DNA of 64,000 nucleotides from Haematobia irritans (GCF_050003625.1 NC_134397.1:194515063-194579062), one strand, 5' to 3'; shown: positions 11,045-38,379, counted from the first letter of the stretch. Program-made: numbers and translations. Notes: a model not told the origin generated them from the letters alone.

Positions 11045-12009
11045 GTATAAAAACAATTTTATTGAAAGCCACTCCTTGAAAATTTATATTTATAATTATG
11101 ATTAAAACAGGGGGAAACAGCTCTCAAATTTAGTATTTGGCTCGTAAACTCGATTATTCGTTAAGGCAACGATGATATCCGTGATCTTAACCAGATTTAT
11201 TATCAAAATGTATAAAAAACTAGGTTAACTGTACTATAAAATGAATGTAATTAAAATGTGGCACAGTTTTAAAAAAAGTGTCACAAAAATGTCAAAGGTA
11301 TAGCATTTAGTGGCACACCAAAAAAGTGCACAAAAGTATAGCCGCTTGAAAAAAAGACAAATTTGTCACTGAAGTGGCACAATGGTAACAGTGGGTGTGC
11401 TTCATCCAAATTTCATGTGCGATCAATTTCAAATTCGTTAAAGGCATTTTTGACAACAGGCTCCGAAGGACAGGGATCACAACTTCCGAAAGCAGGAATC
11501 GTTTTATCAAACGATATTGCATCATTTTCACTTTACATAGCCACCTTTATATTCAATCTCTATTTAATTTCGCACACAAATTCCTGGACGAGATAGTCTT
11601 ATTTGTTTTTTATATTGTTTTAAATAAATATTATGTAAAAAATCAACTCGAGCACATTTAAAAGACTTTCCATAACTAGAATATAATCGTAAAATCCTAA
11701 AAAAATATATACAAATAAAAACCATTATCCATACATACACAATTAACAATCAAGTATGTTTGCCTATACCCCAGTATTGTATTCTCTTATTTATATACAG
11801 ATACAGACTACCAAAACGTATTTTATTAATTTATATAACTAAATATAATTATATAAGCATATAAATATGTGTATTTATTATATATCCTATATATTTATAG
11901 AAGTATATATCTCGTAAAAAAACTAACATTTAAATATAATTTTTTAACCATTTTCCATAAATTTTTTGTCTTTTTCGAATTTTTTGTATCGAAAAAAATC
12001 TCAAAATAG
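11045..12009. other. AT-rich intronic or intergenic DNA
   Basis: No exon is recognised. The last 80 bases before 12010 are T-rich and end in AG, which suits an intron acceptor for the exon that follows. Confidence 0.5.
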
Positions 12010-26849
<14,840 letters not shown>

Positions 26850-28290
26850 CGATTATGACAAAATAGATTTATACAAAAAGCAAACATATGTATGGATATT
26901 GTTTTAGTTGGTTTTTGTTTATATTACGAAAAACATTTATTTAAAATTTAAATCATGTTAATGAAACGTTTTTTTAGATATAATTTTTAACAAACAAAAA
27001 TTTGTGTTATTTTTATTGTAATTTTTTTTTTCAAACAAAAAAAAACACAATACAAGGAATTTAAATAGAAAATCAAATAGTATAAATAATATTAAATTTG
27101 ATTTTAAAAACAAATTAAAATTTTAGATAAATTAAAAGAATTTTTTTATATTTTATGAAAATCATACCGAAATTGTTATAAAAAAAATGTATAAAGCCAT
27201 ATGAATAATATTTTTTAATAAAAATTTTGTTAAATTTTGTTTCTTTTTTATTAAATACCCATTACCGATAATAAAAACAAACCCCACTAAAAAAAAAATC
27301 TAAACAATTTTTATGAGATAAACAAAATGATCTGAGATGGACGATTTCCCAGAACATATATATGGTGAAGAAGTAGAAGAAAAAAACTGGATTTAAGTAT
27401 AAAATTAATACAATTCAAAAGTTAACAATACCCAAAAGACAAAAGAAAACATAAATGAAGTTTAAAAATTGATTAGAGGTAATTAAAACGTAAATTAAAA
27501 AAAATGAAACTGCATAAAAAGAAATTCTATATATTGAAAATATAAATGAATTGAAAAAAATTTAAAAAAAAATCCAAAATCAATTGAAAAGAATAAGAAA
27601 TCATGAATAAGACAAAATAAAACACTGGCAGATTATTAAGGTCTTAAAATTCTAGTAGAGAGAAAGTGAATATGTTAATGAAATTAAAAAAAAAGAAAAC
27701 TACTAAAATAATTTAAATGAAATTGAAAATTGATCTTTCAATTTCGTCATGCAAATTCAAATACGTATAACCATCTCTCGAAAATGAGATTTGCCAAAAA
27801 TATAAAATTAATAAACAAAACACAAAAACAAATACACTAAAACTGATAACTAAATTCCAAAGCAAACTGATTTTGCCAAATAAAATATAGAAAACAAAAA
27901 TTACTAAAATTGTAAAACTGACTAAATAAGCGACACGAAGGAGTAAAAAAAAATGTGAAAATAGAGAAAACCAAAAAAAAACATTGTTGATTTTTATATT
28001 TGATACAAAATAATATTCTTATATACTTAGGAAATTAAAACCAAAAATCGAAAAAGATCGTTTTTAAAATCCAATAAAATCTAAAGCAGAAATAATACTC
28101 CAACAATAATATTAAATTAAATTGAATGAAACCCTCTCTGCTCATCCCTCAAAATAAATCAATAAATCTACAAAGAAGTTTTACCTTTAAATAGCAAATA
28201 AATAATATCCATATATAATTCATAAAAACAAATTATCATTACACATTTCAGCCAAGGAGTATAAAATCGGAAAAATAATTAAATGTTGGA
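26850..28290. other. Probable 3' UTR and AT-rich downstream DNA
   Basis: It follows the TAA of the membrane-protein gene. The sequence is extremely A-rich with many AATAAA words (for example near 27810 and 28150), as in long 3' UTRs of dipteran neural genes. No exon or repeat is recognised, and the true polyadenylation site cannot be chosen. Confidence 0.45.
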
Positions 28291-28587
28291 ACTTTTCAAA
28301 ATTATCGACAAAAGTGGACATTTTAGGTCGGTGACAAGACCTCCTTAAAAAAACGCGATTGTCGCTATTCTGGTCATTCTTATATACGTGGAAATTGACT
28401 TAATACGCATTGAATTGATCTACTATTCAAGTTTATCCAACATCAAATATCGATTTTTTAGATTGTGATTTATTGCACAATTTATCGATTTTATAGCTAA
28501 TAAAAATACTCTTCGTCATTTAGGGTTAAAATTTACTATTTGACTTTATTCAATATCGAAAGTCGATTATCCAACATCAAAACGAGA

Positions 28588-29041
28588 ATGAAGCAGCCGA
28601 GGTGCGCCGCCGATTTCAGTCGCCGTCGACCATTTTTTGCCAATCGACGCCGCCGCCGAATATGTCGATTCATCTCAACTCAAATTTAGCTGCCAATTAA
28701 TCGAAAATATCGGTTTAAATCAAAAAAAAATGTGTTAATAATTGTCGTAATTTTTGTCAAAATTTTGAGCCTTTCACCCCCAATCAATCTATTTCAAAGT
28801 GTTATAATAATTTTGCAAACATTTACTTCAGAAAATTTGAATGAAATGTAAATTTGATTGTAAGATCGGTTGTACAACTAATCTCATTACCATTCGAATA
28901 ACTTCAAATTGATTTTATAATGGATAATACTCAGCCGCCGAAGAGACTTTTTTATATCGACTTAGCCGTCAAGCCGCCGTCGCCGGAGGCAAAAATTTAG
29001 TGTCAGCCGCCGCCGACAAAAATGGATCGGCTTCATTCTCT
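28588..29041. mobile_element. GCCGCC-rich hAT-like MITE, copy 1
   Basis: The left end is GAGAATGAAGCAGCCGAGG; the right end, reversed, is CAGAGAATGAAGCCGAT. The flanking repeat reads ATCAAAAC on both sides (8 bp), with the left CA of the terminus apparently lost. The interior is rich in GCCGCCG words at both ends. The CAGAGAA terminus resembles hobo and Hermes, and with the 8-bp duplication points to hAT (inference). Confidence 0.7.
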
Positions 29042-29093
29042 GATCAAAACTCGATTTTCAAGACTTATTGTACAACTTATCGATTTTGTAGAT

Positions 29094-29607
29094 AATGAAG
29101 CCGCCGAGTCGCGCCGCTGATTTTAACCGCCGGTGACCCTTTCTTGGCAGTCGGGGCCGCCGCCGAATATGTCGACTCATCTCGATTCAAATTTAGCCGC
29201 CTATTTATCAAAAATATTTATTTAAAAAAAGAAAAATGTATTAATAATTGTTGTATTTTCAGTCAAAATTTTGAATGTTCGTTCCACAATTATTGAATGT
29301 TATTGAATGTTATTGAATGTTCGTTCCACAATTATTGAATGTTAGGTTTCTATAATAATTTCGTAAAAATCTTGGTTGTACAACTAATCTCATAACCATT
29401 CCGATAACCTCAATTTGATTTTAAAAAGGAATAAATGTCCGACGCCGAATATATATATTTATATCGGCTTATGTATCACAATGGACTGAATAGTCTAAGT
29501 GAGGCTGAAACTTAATCGGGCTGCCACTTTAACCTATCGGCTTAGCTGCCGCCACTGGAGGCAAAATTTTAGCCGCCGATAAAAATGAGTCGGCTTCATT
29601 CATTAGA
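29094..29607. mobile_element. GCCGCC-rich hAT-like MITE, copy 2, with SINE fragment inside
   Basis: It starts AATGAAGCCGCCGAGTCGCG and ends GAGTCGGCTTCATT, colinear with copy 1. It carries an inserted SINE tail at 29466-29541. A target duplication is not clear. Confidence 0.65.
29466..29541 (+). repeat. SINE 3' fragment, plus orientation
   Basis: TATCACAATGGACTGAATAG, then 'ctaagtgaggctgaaact' and 'gggctgccactttaacct', match the tail half of the SINE at 12450-12753 in opposite orientation. Confidence 0.8.
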
Positions 29608-30677
29608 AAAAAACTCTTGTGACATTTTTAATTAAAGTTTACTATTGGCCTTTGGTCAATATCAAAAGTCGATTATCGAACATCAAAAATCGATTTTCGA
29701 GACTTATTACACAATTTATCGATTTTATAGCTAATGACAAAGAGACTTTTTGAAAATTTTGATTAAAGTTTACGATTGGCCTTTGGTCAATATTAAAAGT
29801 CGATTATCGAAATTCGATTATGCATCCAACATTAAAAATCGAGTTTCAAGATTTATCGCACAATTTATTCGTTATTAAAGATAATGAGAAGATATTCGAC
29901 ATTTTTGATTGAAATGTTTTATTTGACTTTGTTGAACATCAAAAGTCGATTATCGAAATTCGATTATACAATTTGAATCCATTTCATGGTAGTCGAATTT
30001 ATATCGATTTAATACCACTAATAATGATATTCACTATCAGAAATCGGTTCAATAAATAACTTTTTTTGTTGCAATAAACGATCACTCGATTTTCGAGCTC
30101 ATTAAAATTCAATAATCGATAATGCAGTTTCATCTAATATCATTGACAAATCGCCTTTTAAAAATGTAAGTATCCCTATTGGAAAGCTTGACTTAGGCCA
30201 ATATTAAATAGTCATATTTACGTACATGGTAATCGACTTAATATGCTATTGAATTGTAGATCAAATATTCAAGTTTATCGATTTTTAAGATTGCGATTTA
30301 TTGTGATCAATTTCAATTGATTTTATAGATAATGAAAAGACATTCGATATTTTTTTTAAAGTTTACTATTGGACTTTGGTCAGTTTCGTTAATAAATTGT
30401 CATTTTGAAATGGAGTTATCGATTATGGAAAAATCGATTTATGCGCATGTCTTTTCAATATAAAAAATCGATTTTTAATCAATTTTAAAAGAATATTTAC
30501 CAATCTTTTAAACATTTGGGAAAAATCAACATTTATAGTCATGAAAAATCTAATTTCGACATAACAGATTTTATACCATTACGAATTTTTAAAACGTGGG
30601 AAAGAAGGAACACAATCTGGGGAATATCAAATGTTTATTGATTGATCTTCATACCCATACAAAATCGATAATGCTCT

Positions 30678-30911
30678 TGTAGTGGCGTTATTAGTTATTA
30701 CCTTTATAGATAACACTATATTCTTTAATTCATAAAAAACAAAGAAGCTTTGAATTTAATATACTTATGTACTAGGTTTTGTTTGTCATTAATTTTCCAT
30801 AATTAAAATTATTATAATAAAAACTTTATAACGATAAATCTATATCGAATCCTACGCTTTTATAATATATAGTAAGAGATCTACATTTGTTGATATATCA
30901 AGAAACCCACA
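30678..30911 (+). repeat. 5' LTR of the gypsy-type element
   Basis: 234 bp bounded by TG and CA, nearly identical to the LTR at 31705-31941. 'tataatatatagtaagag' near 30860 could be a promoter region, but this is only composition. Confidence 0.92.
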
Positions 30912-30930
30912 TTGGCGATCCTGCCATACT

Positions 30931-31680
30931 AGATGGCCCGAAGTATATCCCATAAAAGATATATCGGCAAAGACCATCGCGTCGACATTTTTGCGAGAAT
31001 ATATACCGCGATTTGGTGTTCCATTGAAGATAACGACGGATCAGGGGACACAATTCACATCAGCGGTATTTAGGGAACTTTCCGATTTTCTGGGCATTGA
31101 GAGGATTAGGACAACAGCTTACCATCCACAATCAAATGGAATGATTGAAAGATTCCATCGGCAATTGAAGGCTTCCATTCTGGCTAGAGGAAATGTGTCA
31201 AATTGGGTTGACGAATTACCAATTATATTGCTAGGGTTGCGATCTACCAATAAGGAAGATATTAAGGCAACAGTAGCTGAAATGGTCTACGGTCAAGGCT
31301 TACGTTTACCAGGAGAATTAGTTGCGGATTCGGGAGAGACATTTAATTCCACTGAGTTTTTGGAAAAACTAAAAGAACATTTTAGAAATTTTCGATCAAC
31401 AATTTCCCACCACAGCAGGGGTAAACAGATTTTCAAACCAAGAGCTCTAGATAATTGCAAATATGTTTTCGTGAGAAATGATTCAAACAAGAAGGGACTA
31501 ACACATCCGTACGAAGGACCGTTTGAAGTAATAAAACGAGAGAGTGAACATTTTAAATTAAAAATTAATAATTCAGAGAAAAACGTTGCAGTTGATAGAA
31601 TAAAACCGGCTTTTATAGAATCCCAAGGTCACACAAGGATGAGCGCAAGAAAACGACAAGTTACATATAGTTTAAATTAA
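30931..31680 (+). pseudogene. Gypsy integrase C-terminal part
   Basis: The frame is open from RWPEVYPIKDISAKTIA (from 30931) to TAA at 31678-31680. It contains the integrase core second Asp (ITTDQGTQF) and the Glu region (YHPQSNGMIERFHRQ), then a GPF chromodomain-like barrel region (HPYEGPFEVIKRE). The N-terminal zinc-binding HHCC domain and the first catalytic Asp are missing. This is a clean open frame left behind after a deletion that joins it almost directly to the primer-binding site. The ATG-less start shows it is not a free gene. Confidence 0.88.
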
Positions 31681-31704
31681 TTTTTTTTTCCAACGGGGGA
31701 ATAA

Positions 31705-31941
31705 TGTAGTGGCGTTATTAGTTATTACTTTTATAGATAACACTTTATATTCTTTAATTCATAAAAAAACAAAGAAGCTTTGAATTTAATATACTTATGT
31801 ACTAGGTTTTGTTTGTCATTAATTTTCCATAATTAAAATTATTATAATAAAAACTTTATAACGATAAATCTATATCGAATCCTACGCTTTTATAATATAT
31901 AGTAAGAGATCTACATTTGTTGATATATCAAGAAACCCACA
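31705..31941 (+). repeat. 3' LTR of the gypsy-type element
   Basis: 237 bp, TG...CA, followed directly by the CTCT duplication. Differences from the 5' LTR include a 3-bp insertion near 31745 and one extra A in a homopolymer. Confidence 0.92.
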
Positions 31942-32144
31942 CTCTCATGAATATTTGGGTCAATCTTTCGGGTTTGATTTTAAATTTTTTTAAAGTAAAT
32001 TTTTCTAAAATTTCGAAAACAAAATTGGCATTAACCATAGTTTAAATGTAGTGTGTGTATTTGGAAAGTGATTATAGATTTTGCAAAATTCGACTGCTTC
32101 ATAAAAATGGCGTTTAAATGCCAACAACGACATTTGCAATTTTT

Positions 32145-32334
32145 GACCTTTTGAAAAGCAGTTATCGATTTTGGAAAATATCGATTTATACCAAATTGAA
32201 TTTAGTTCAGATTATTGAAGCAACTACCAAAAAGAGAATGACCTTTTGAAAAACAGTTATCGATTTTGGAAAATATCGATTTATACCAAATTGAATTTAG
32301 TTCAGATTCTTGAAGCAATTACCAAAAAGAAAAA
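32145..32334 (+). repeat. 95-bp tandem duplication
   Basis: 'gaccttttgaaaa(g/a)cagtt' begins two consecutive units at 32145 and 32240. They differ at only a few positions. Confidence 0.9.
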
Positions 32335-33015
32335 AATTACCAAAAAAGTCTATAAACGCGGTTGCTACAACCCTATCTGTTTTTTGCGTATTATTGTTAA
32401 TCACATAGATCAATTAAACAATGTACGTGTTTTTATATATTTATATATTCTTAGTATCCGAATTCCGAATTAGTACTCCACAATTCGAAATAGAAAATCA
32501 AACATTTTTTACAACCATAACAATCGCATACACCTATAAAATCAATAGTTTACATAATTAAATCACGTTAAACATTTCAACATTTTTAATTGAAAAACAA
32601 AAAAAAAAACAGAAAAGAAAAGAAACAACCAACAATAAAACAAAGAATAAAAATTATTGAAAAATTAGTGACTATCAAAATTGCATCTTCCAAAAACAAA
32701 AAAACTAATAAATAAATGAAGTGAATTAAAATAATTTTATTAAACAATAAATGTATAAATTGATTATACACAATAAATAAGAGTTGAATTAAACAAAAAC
32801 AAAGTGAAATAAATTTGTATAAAAAAACTTCTAAGATTCCGTTTAAGAAAATTCACAGAGTTCTTAAAATAAGTAGGGTAAAATGAAAATAATTCGGAGG
32901 TCTAGTAAATCTTCATATATAAAAACCAATTTTTTATATATTCTGTTAATTCACAATTTTCAATTTATAAATTTCGTTAAAAGAATTATTTAAAAAAAAA
33001 CACTTATTGTTTTTA

Positions 33016-33290
33016 GTACTGCACAGAAAAAAATTTCACGAAATTTTTTCCAATTAAAATCTTAATTGAGTATTAAAAAGTATCGAATTAAAAATTTTAT
33101 TGATTCAACAAATTTTTTTAATGAAATAAAAATCAATCACACAAATTAATAGTATCAATTAATTTTTTAATTGGATCAATTAATTTTTTAATTGATACTA
33201 TCATTTCTGTGATTCAAGACATTTCAATAAAAAAATTAATTGAATCAATTAATTTCGTGATTGAATCAGAAAAAAATTTTTGTGTGTGTA
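33016..33290. mobile_element. AATTAATT-module MITE
   Basis: The ends are GCACAGAAAAAAATTTCACG and TCAGAAAAAAATTTTTGTGT, with an interior of repeated 'caattaattttttaattg' palindromes. A colinear copy lies at 58281-58569, and degraded copies at 12776, 19070, 19660 and 54330. Self-complementary modules make it strongly hairpin-prone. No ORF and no clear duplication. Confidence 0.7.
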
Positions 33291-33299
33291 AGCAAGCTG

Positions 33300-35719
33300 A
33301 AATTTGTCGGAGTATTATGGCCTGCTTTATTCAAAATAAGTTCAAGCCAATTTTTGAAGTATTCATATCTCGCATCCAAAAATTCAAAATATTATTCAAT
33401 TTAAAGGACATTTCTTTAAACGAAGAATGTTTTCAATTTCTTCCAATATTGATTTTTTTTTCAATTTAAAGAAAATTAATCAAATAAAGATTTTTTTTTA
33501 AATTAAGACAAATTGACTTTTACGGAAGGATATAAATTTTTAATTTAGATTATATCATCTTTCCTTTTAAACCATTTTTTCTAGGTACGACAGCCATAAA
33601 TTTGTCTATATGGGTTGTTATTTATTTAACAACCCAAACAATAAAAGAAAACTTTTCTAAAAACATTTGAGCTTAGAAAATTACTAAAATTTTTATATTT
33701 TCAAATTTAATATTTTCATAGATTTAAATCTTATAAAATTCCTAATGAATTATTTGAAACCCCTACATTCTGAACTCTTTCTCTAAAATAAATATAGAGA
33801 TAGAAATGATTATTATTCTTATTATTTTTTTAGATAAAACAACAAAATTTAATATGTTATAAAGAAATAGTAAATGTTGGTAGTAATACAAATAAAGAAG
33901 ACAAATGAAAACAATTACAATTAAAATAAAATAAAGTAATTAGGAACTCAAAACAAACAAAAACTGAACACATTTTAAGACACTTTTTATAATTATTTTT
34001 TTTTTATATTTTTTAAAAAACACAATTATTTTTTTTTTTAATCGAAGAACAGTAAATGAAAATAAAAATCAAAGTTATTGGTTTCATAGAGCACTTACGT
34101 TTTGCAATAAAAAACCAAAAAAAAAAAAACAAAAATAAATTGAATAAATAAAACAAGAAAAACTAATTGAAAAAGCATAAACGTTAAGAGAAGTCTAATA
34201 AATTGAAAACAAAAAATAAGAAATTAAACCAAAAGTTAAAATTGTTGTTAAAAACTAAATGAAATCTAAAAACACAAAAACATATTAGGCTAAGTATTAA
34301 GTCAATAAAAAGAAACAGGCATTAAATAATTTTTAGTTTTATTAAAAAGGAAAAGATTTTTATTTAAATTTAAGTTAACGTGAAATATCAAATAATGAAA
34401 CTAATAAAAAACAAAATTTAAAACAAACGGATTCCTTTTGAAAACGTTTAAAATAATATAAAAACACACACAAAAACATATAAATAATATTGTTAGAAAA
34501 ATTTAAGAAGATATTGAATTAAAGCAAGAGTAATAAATAAGGTTTAAGTAAATTAACAAAAGCAAAAGTAAAAGTAAAAAAACATAAATTCCAAAGAATC
34601 TTCTGAATTAATGAAATAAACTAAATTCAAATTAAATAAGAAATTAAAAAGCCCCCCAAAAAACCACAATAACTATACAATATAAAAAATACCAGCTCCC
34701 CCAACCCTCTTAAACTAAATAAATAAAATTCCATAAATACGCATAATTAATTATATATATACCTACAAATATATATATACATTAAACAATTACAACTGAA
34801 TACACAAAATAAACAATATATAAAAAAGAATATAATAAAAACAAAAACGAATCGCCAGAAGACGAAGAAGAATTCCCCAGAAAAATAAATCATGTTAACA
34901 TTAATGATAATGAATAAATATTTAACTAAACAAACTAAATATTAAAAGAAAAATCAAACACAATGAAATAAAATGATCATATTATAAAAAAAAAAAAAAA
35001 ACAAACGAATCCCCAATAACAATTACACACATAAATGTTTAGACGACAAAAATTTTAATTTAATATTATTTCGTATATATGTTACACCTACCCAAAATCC
35101 CCAACCCTTTATCTTTTTTTTAACATTATGCTATATTTATATAATGAAATAAAGTGTAATGAAAATCCATCATAAGAAAATCCCCTTGTAATGTTATAAC
35201 GTTTTCTTTTTTTGTTTTTAATGGAAGCATTAAAACCCAACATTTGTTTTATATTATCTATTATCAGTATAATGATAATAACAATAATAATGATTATTAA
35301 AATATACATACACATACATATGTATTTTATTTAATTATTATATTTATATGTATATTTTATTTTGTTATATCAACATTATATTTATAAATAAAATATTATT
35401 GAGATTTTATTTGAAACAAGTGCTTGCCAAAAACTAAATAAATAAATGATGAAAGTAAAGAACAAATAAATAACAACAACAACAACAAATTAGCAAGTAT
35501 TTTGAGAAACATTAATTTTAAATAAAGAAAGAAAACCAAACTGAAGTATTAAATTGAAAAGAAAGTGTATAATTTTAATCGGTTTTTATCGGTAAGTTTT
35601 TATCTAATGACAATCAGGGGTCTATATTTTATTTTCGTGTTACAGATTTGGAGCCAAAAGACTATTCGACTAAACGTCTTTTATATCCAAATCTAATTAT
35701 TGTGGTTGGTATGGAAATA
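33300..35719. other. AT-rich DNA, no gene seen
   Basis: Very A-rich sequence with many AATAAA words and simple repeats (AACAAC near 35470, ATAATAATA near 35275). Open stretches here are short and low-complexity. It could be intergenic or an extended 3' UTR. Confidence 0.45.
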
Positions 35720-35824
35720 CGAGGGCGGTTCGGAAACTTCTTAGCCTATCAATGAAAGAGAATAGTTAGTTTTTCAAAAATATTTTTATTTTTCATTATA
35801 ATCTCCTGACAATTCAATACACTT

Positions 35825-35895
35825 AGGTTAGGTGAGGTGGCAGCCCAATGTATCAGACCCACTTAGACTATTCAGTCCATTGTGATACCACATTG
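35825..35895 (-). repeat. SINE 3' fragment
   Basis: 'taggttaggtgaggtggcag' followed by 'cttagactattcagtcc' and 'tgtgataccacattg' matches the SINE tail. It was inserted into the outer mariner. Confidence 0.8.
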
Positions 35896-35955
35896 TTCCA
35901 AAGTTCAATTTGGAATTTGCAACATAAGATTTTAGATTTGAAGGAAATTTATTTA

Positions 35956-37158
35956 ACAGGTTGGCTGATAAGTCCCTGGTCTGACACATAGATGGCGTCG
36001 CTAGTATTAAATGCATATATTTTTTATATAGTACCAACCTTCAAATGATTCGTGTCAAAATTTGACACGTCAATTAGTTTGTGAGATAGAGCGTATTTTG
36101 TGAAGCAACTTTTGTTATTGTGGAAAAAAAGGATTTTCGTGTTTTGATAAAATACTGTTTTCTGAAGAGAAAAAATACGGTGGAAGCAAAAACTTGGCTT
36201 GATAATGAGTTTCCGGACTCTGCCCCAGGGAAATCAACAATAATTGATTGCTATGCAAAATTCAAGCGTGGTGAAATGAGCACGGAGGACGGTGAACGCC
36301 GTGGACGCCCGAAAGAGGTGGTTACCGACGAAAACGTCAAAAAAATTTACAAAATGAATTTGAATGACCGTAAAACGAAGTTGATCGAGATAGCAGAGGC
36401 CTTAAAGATATCAAAGGAACGTGTTGGTCATATCATTCATCAATATTTGGATATGCGGAAGCTCTGTGCAAAATAGGTCCGCGCGAGCTCACATTTGACC
36501 AAAAACAACAACGTGTTGATGATTCTGAGCGGTGTTTGCAGCTGTTAACTCGTAATACACACGAGTTTTTCCGTCGATATGTGACAATGGATGAAACATG
36601 GCTCCATCACTACACTCCTGAGTCCAATCGACAGTCGGCTGAGTGGACAAAAGTCCGCTGGCAAAGTAATGGCCTCTGTTTTTTGGGATGCGCATGGAAT
36701 AATTTTTATCGATTATCTTGAGAAGGGAAAAACCATCAACAGTGACTATTATATGACGTTATTGGAGCGTTTGAAGGTCGAAATCGCGGCAAAACGGCCC
36801 CATATGAAGTGCCACAAGTCATTGAGAACGATGGCAAAAATTCATGAATTGGGCTTCGAATTGCTTCCCCACCCACCGTATTCTCCAGATCTGGTCCCAG
36901 CGACTTTTTTTTTGTTCTCAGACCTCAAAAGGATGCTCGCAGGGAAAAAATTTGGCTGCAATGAAGAGGTGATCGCCGAAACTGAGGCCTATTTTGAGGC
37001 AAAACCGAAGGAGTACTACCAAAATGGTATCAAAAAATTGGAAGGTCGTTATAATCGTTGTATCGCTCTTGAAGGGAACTATGTTGAATAATAAAAAGGA
37101 ATTTTGACAAAGAAATGTGTTTTTATTTGTTAGACCGGTGATTTATCAGCCAACCTGT
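35956..37158 (+). mobile_element. Himar1-like mariner copy B, catalytic deletion
   Basis: The TIR ACAGGTTGGCTGATAAGTCC is at both ends, with TA duplications at 35954-35955 and 37159-37160. Length is 1203 bp. Against copy C (44986) it has lost about 36 bp after QSAEWT and about 39 bp at 36806/36807. The second loss removes the FHQDNAPCH segment with the second catalytic Asp. Confidence 0.95.
36120..37091 (+). pseudogene. Himar1-like transposase, inactivated (copy B)
   Basis: The frame opens with KKDFRVLIKYCFLK. The expected ATG is changed to a TGTGG context, and the first 118 codons end at a TAG at 36474-36476. The paired helix-turn-helix (KSTIIDCYAKF; ISKERVGHI) is readable, and the first catalytic Asp (VTMDETWLHH) and third (PDLVPATFF) regions follow in shifted frames. 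The third-Asp motif itself is changed from DxPSD to VPAT. It ends at GNYVE and TAA. Taken together, the missing start, the stop, the lost second Asp and the altered third motif make this copy inactive. Confidence 0.93.
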
Positions 37159-37259
37159 TAGTCCAACGCTTTTCTATCCCTTGATTAAAATAGTTTTCCT
37201 AAAGGTATTCAAAATATTGGTTTACAACTGTAATTGCATCTTCATTTGAGGTAAAACGC

Positions 37260-38090
37260 TTGCCAGCAAGGACTTTTTTTTAGATTTGGGAACAAATAAA
37301 AGTCACTGGGTGTTAAATCAGGAGAATAACAAGCAACTCGTACTTTAATTCGTTGATTTTAGCCATTGTTAAAACACTCTTGTGCGCTGATGCGTTGTCT
37401 TGATGAAAAATTCTTTTTTTGTATTGTAAGTCAGGACGTTTTTCTCGAATTTGTACATTTAATTGATCCAAAAGGTTGCAATAGTACTCTGAATTTATTG
37501 TTTTTCCCTTTTGTTTTTACCTTTGAAGTCCCAAAACACCGTTGCCATAACCTTACCAGCCGATTGAATTGTTTTTGCCTTCTTTGGGGCACTTCCTCGA
37601 GCTTCAGTTCATTGTTTGGATTGTTCTTTTGTCTCTGGAGTATAGTGGTGGATCCATGTCTCATCAACAGTTATGAAACGACGCTTAAAATCCATTTTAT
37701 TTCGCTTAAAACGATCCAAACAAGTTTGAGAAATGTTCATTCTTATGCGTTTTTGATCGACTGTTAACAAATGCGCAAAGCTTTTTCATCTGTAGTTCTT
37801 CATGCGAAATTAAATGGACTCGATCATTTGAGATGCCCATTATATTAGCAATTTCACTCACTTTTATTCGTCGATCATTTAATACCATATCATGCACTTT
37901 GGCTACAATTTCCGTTGCTGTTGCTGTTTTTGGACGACCACGTTAAAATTCAGCAACCCAATTTTTTACTGTTGGATATGAAGGAGCACTTTTACCTAAC
38001 ACATTCACCATACCATTATGAATTTCTTGTCCCGATAAACCTTTTTTTATGTAAATATTTAATGACAGCACGCATTTCTAATATTTCCAT
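37260..38090 (-). pseudogene. Transposase remnants of the outer mariner
   Basis: Minus-strand frames in order read MEILEMRAVIKYLHKK (from 38090), VHDMVLNDRRIKVSEIA with IMGISNDRVHLI and LQMKKLCA (37706-37897), then ETWIHHYTPE-like and FGTSKVKTKGKNNKF pieces (37431-37667). This is a DD34D mariner different from Himar1, with several frameshifts. The C-terminal part lies beyond the nested insertion or is lost. Confidence 0.8.
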
Positions 38091-38379
38091 TGTAAAAAAA
38101 TTTCGGATGCCTCTTTTTTGAACACCTGTATCTGTATGAAGGAGTTGCCAGATCGAAACAAAATTTAACATGTGTTCATAACGCGCTTTTTGTTCTAGGC
38201 TAAGAAGTTTCCGAACTGCCCTCGTAAAAACATTTTCTTGAAAAGAAAGCATAAAGCATTTCGGAAATAGAAAGGTTTTGGTAGCCCCAAAAATCCCCTT
38301 TTAAATATCCATATAAATATTGTGGAAATTACAGTATAAATTCAAATGGAATAGTATGTACCATACTGATTTTTCTGGT

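Larger units (their letters stand above)
28290..30560. repeat. Degenerate tandem repeat of about 130-150 bp with TCGATT modules
   Basis: Phrases such as 'ggcctttggtcaatat', 'aaaagtcgattatcga', 'gacttattacacaatt' and 'cgattttatagctaatga' recur. Well-preserved units are spaced 131 bp apart at 29647 and 29778, with longer spacing elsewhere. The array is interrupted by two GCCGCC-rich elements. It has no coding potential. Confidence 0.7.
30678..31941 (+). mobile_element. Internally deleted Ty3/gypsy-type LTR retrotransposon
   Basis: Two long terminal repeats begin TGTAGTGGCG and end AAACCCACA (30678-30911 and 31705-31941). They differ by only a few short indels and a handful of bases. A 4-bp duplication CTCT flanks them (30674-30677, 31942-31945). 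A primer-binding-site-like TGGCGATCCTGCC starts one base after the left LTR, and a polypurine stretch (ACGGGGGAATAA) precedes the right LTR. Gag, protease, reverse transcriptase and the first part of integrase are missing, so the element could only move with help from elsewhere. Confidence 0.93.
35720..38224 (-). mobile_element. Second mariner (CGAGGGCGGTTCGG ends) carrying a nested Himar1 copy
   Basis: The inverted ends are CGAGGGCGGTTCGGAAACTT on the left and CGAGGGCAGTTCGGAAACTT on the right, with TA on both sides (35718-35719, 38225-38226). The transposase remnants are on the minus strand. A SINE tail (35825-35895) and a complete Himar1-like insertion (35956-37158) interrupt its 3' half, which explains the 2.5 kb length against about 1.3 kb for an uninterrupted mariner. 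Confidence 0.88.
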
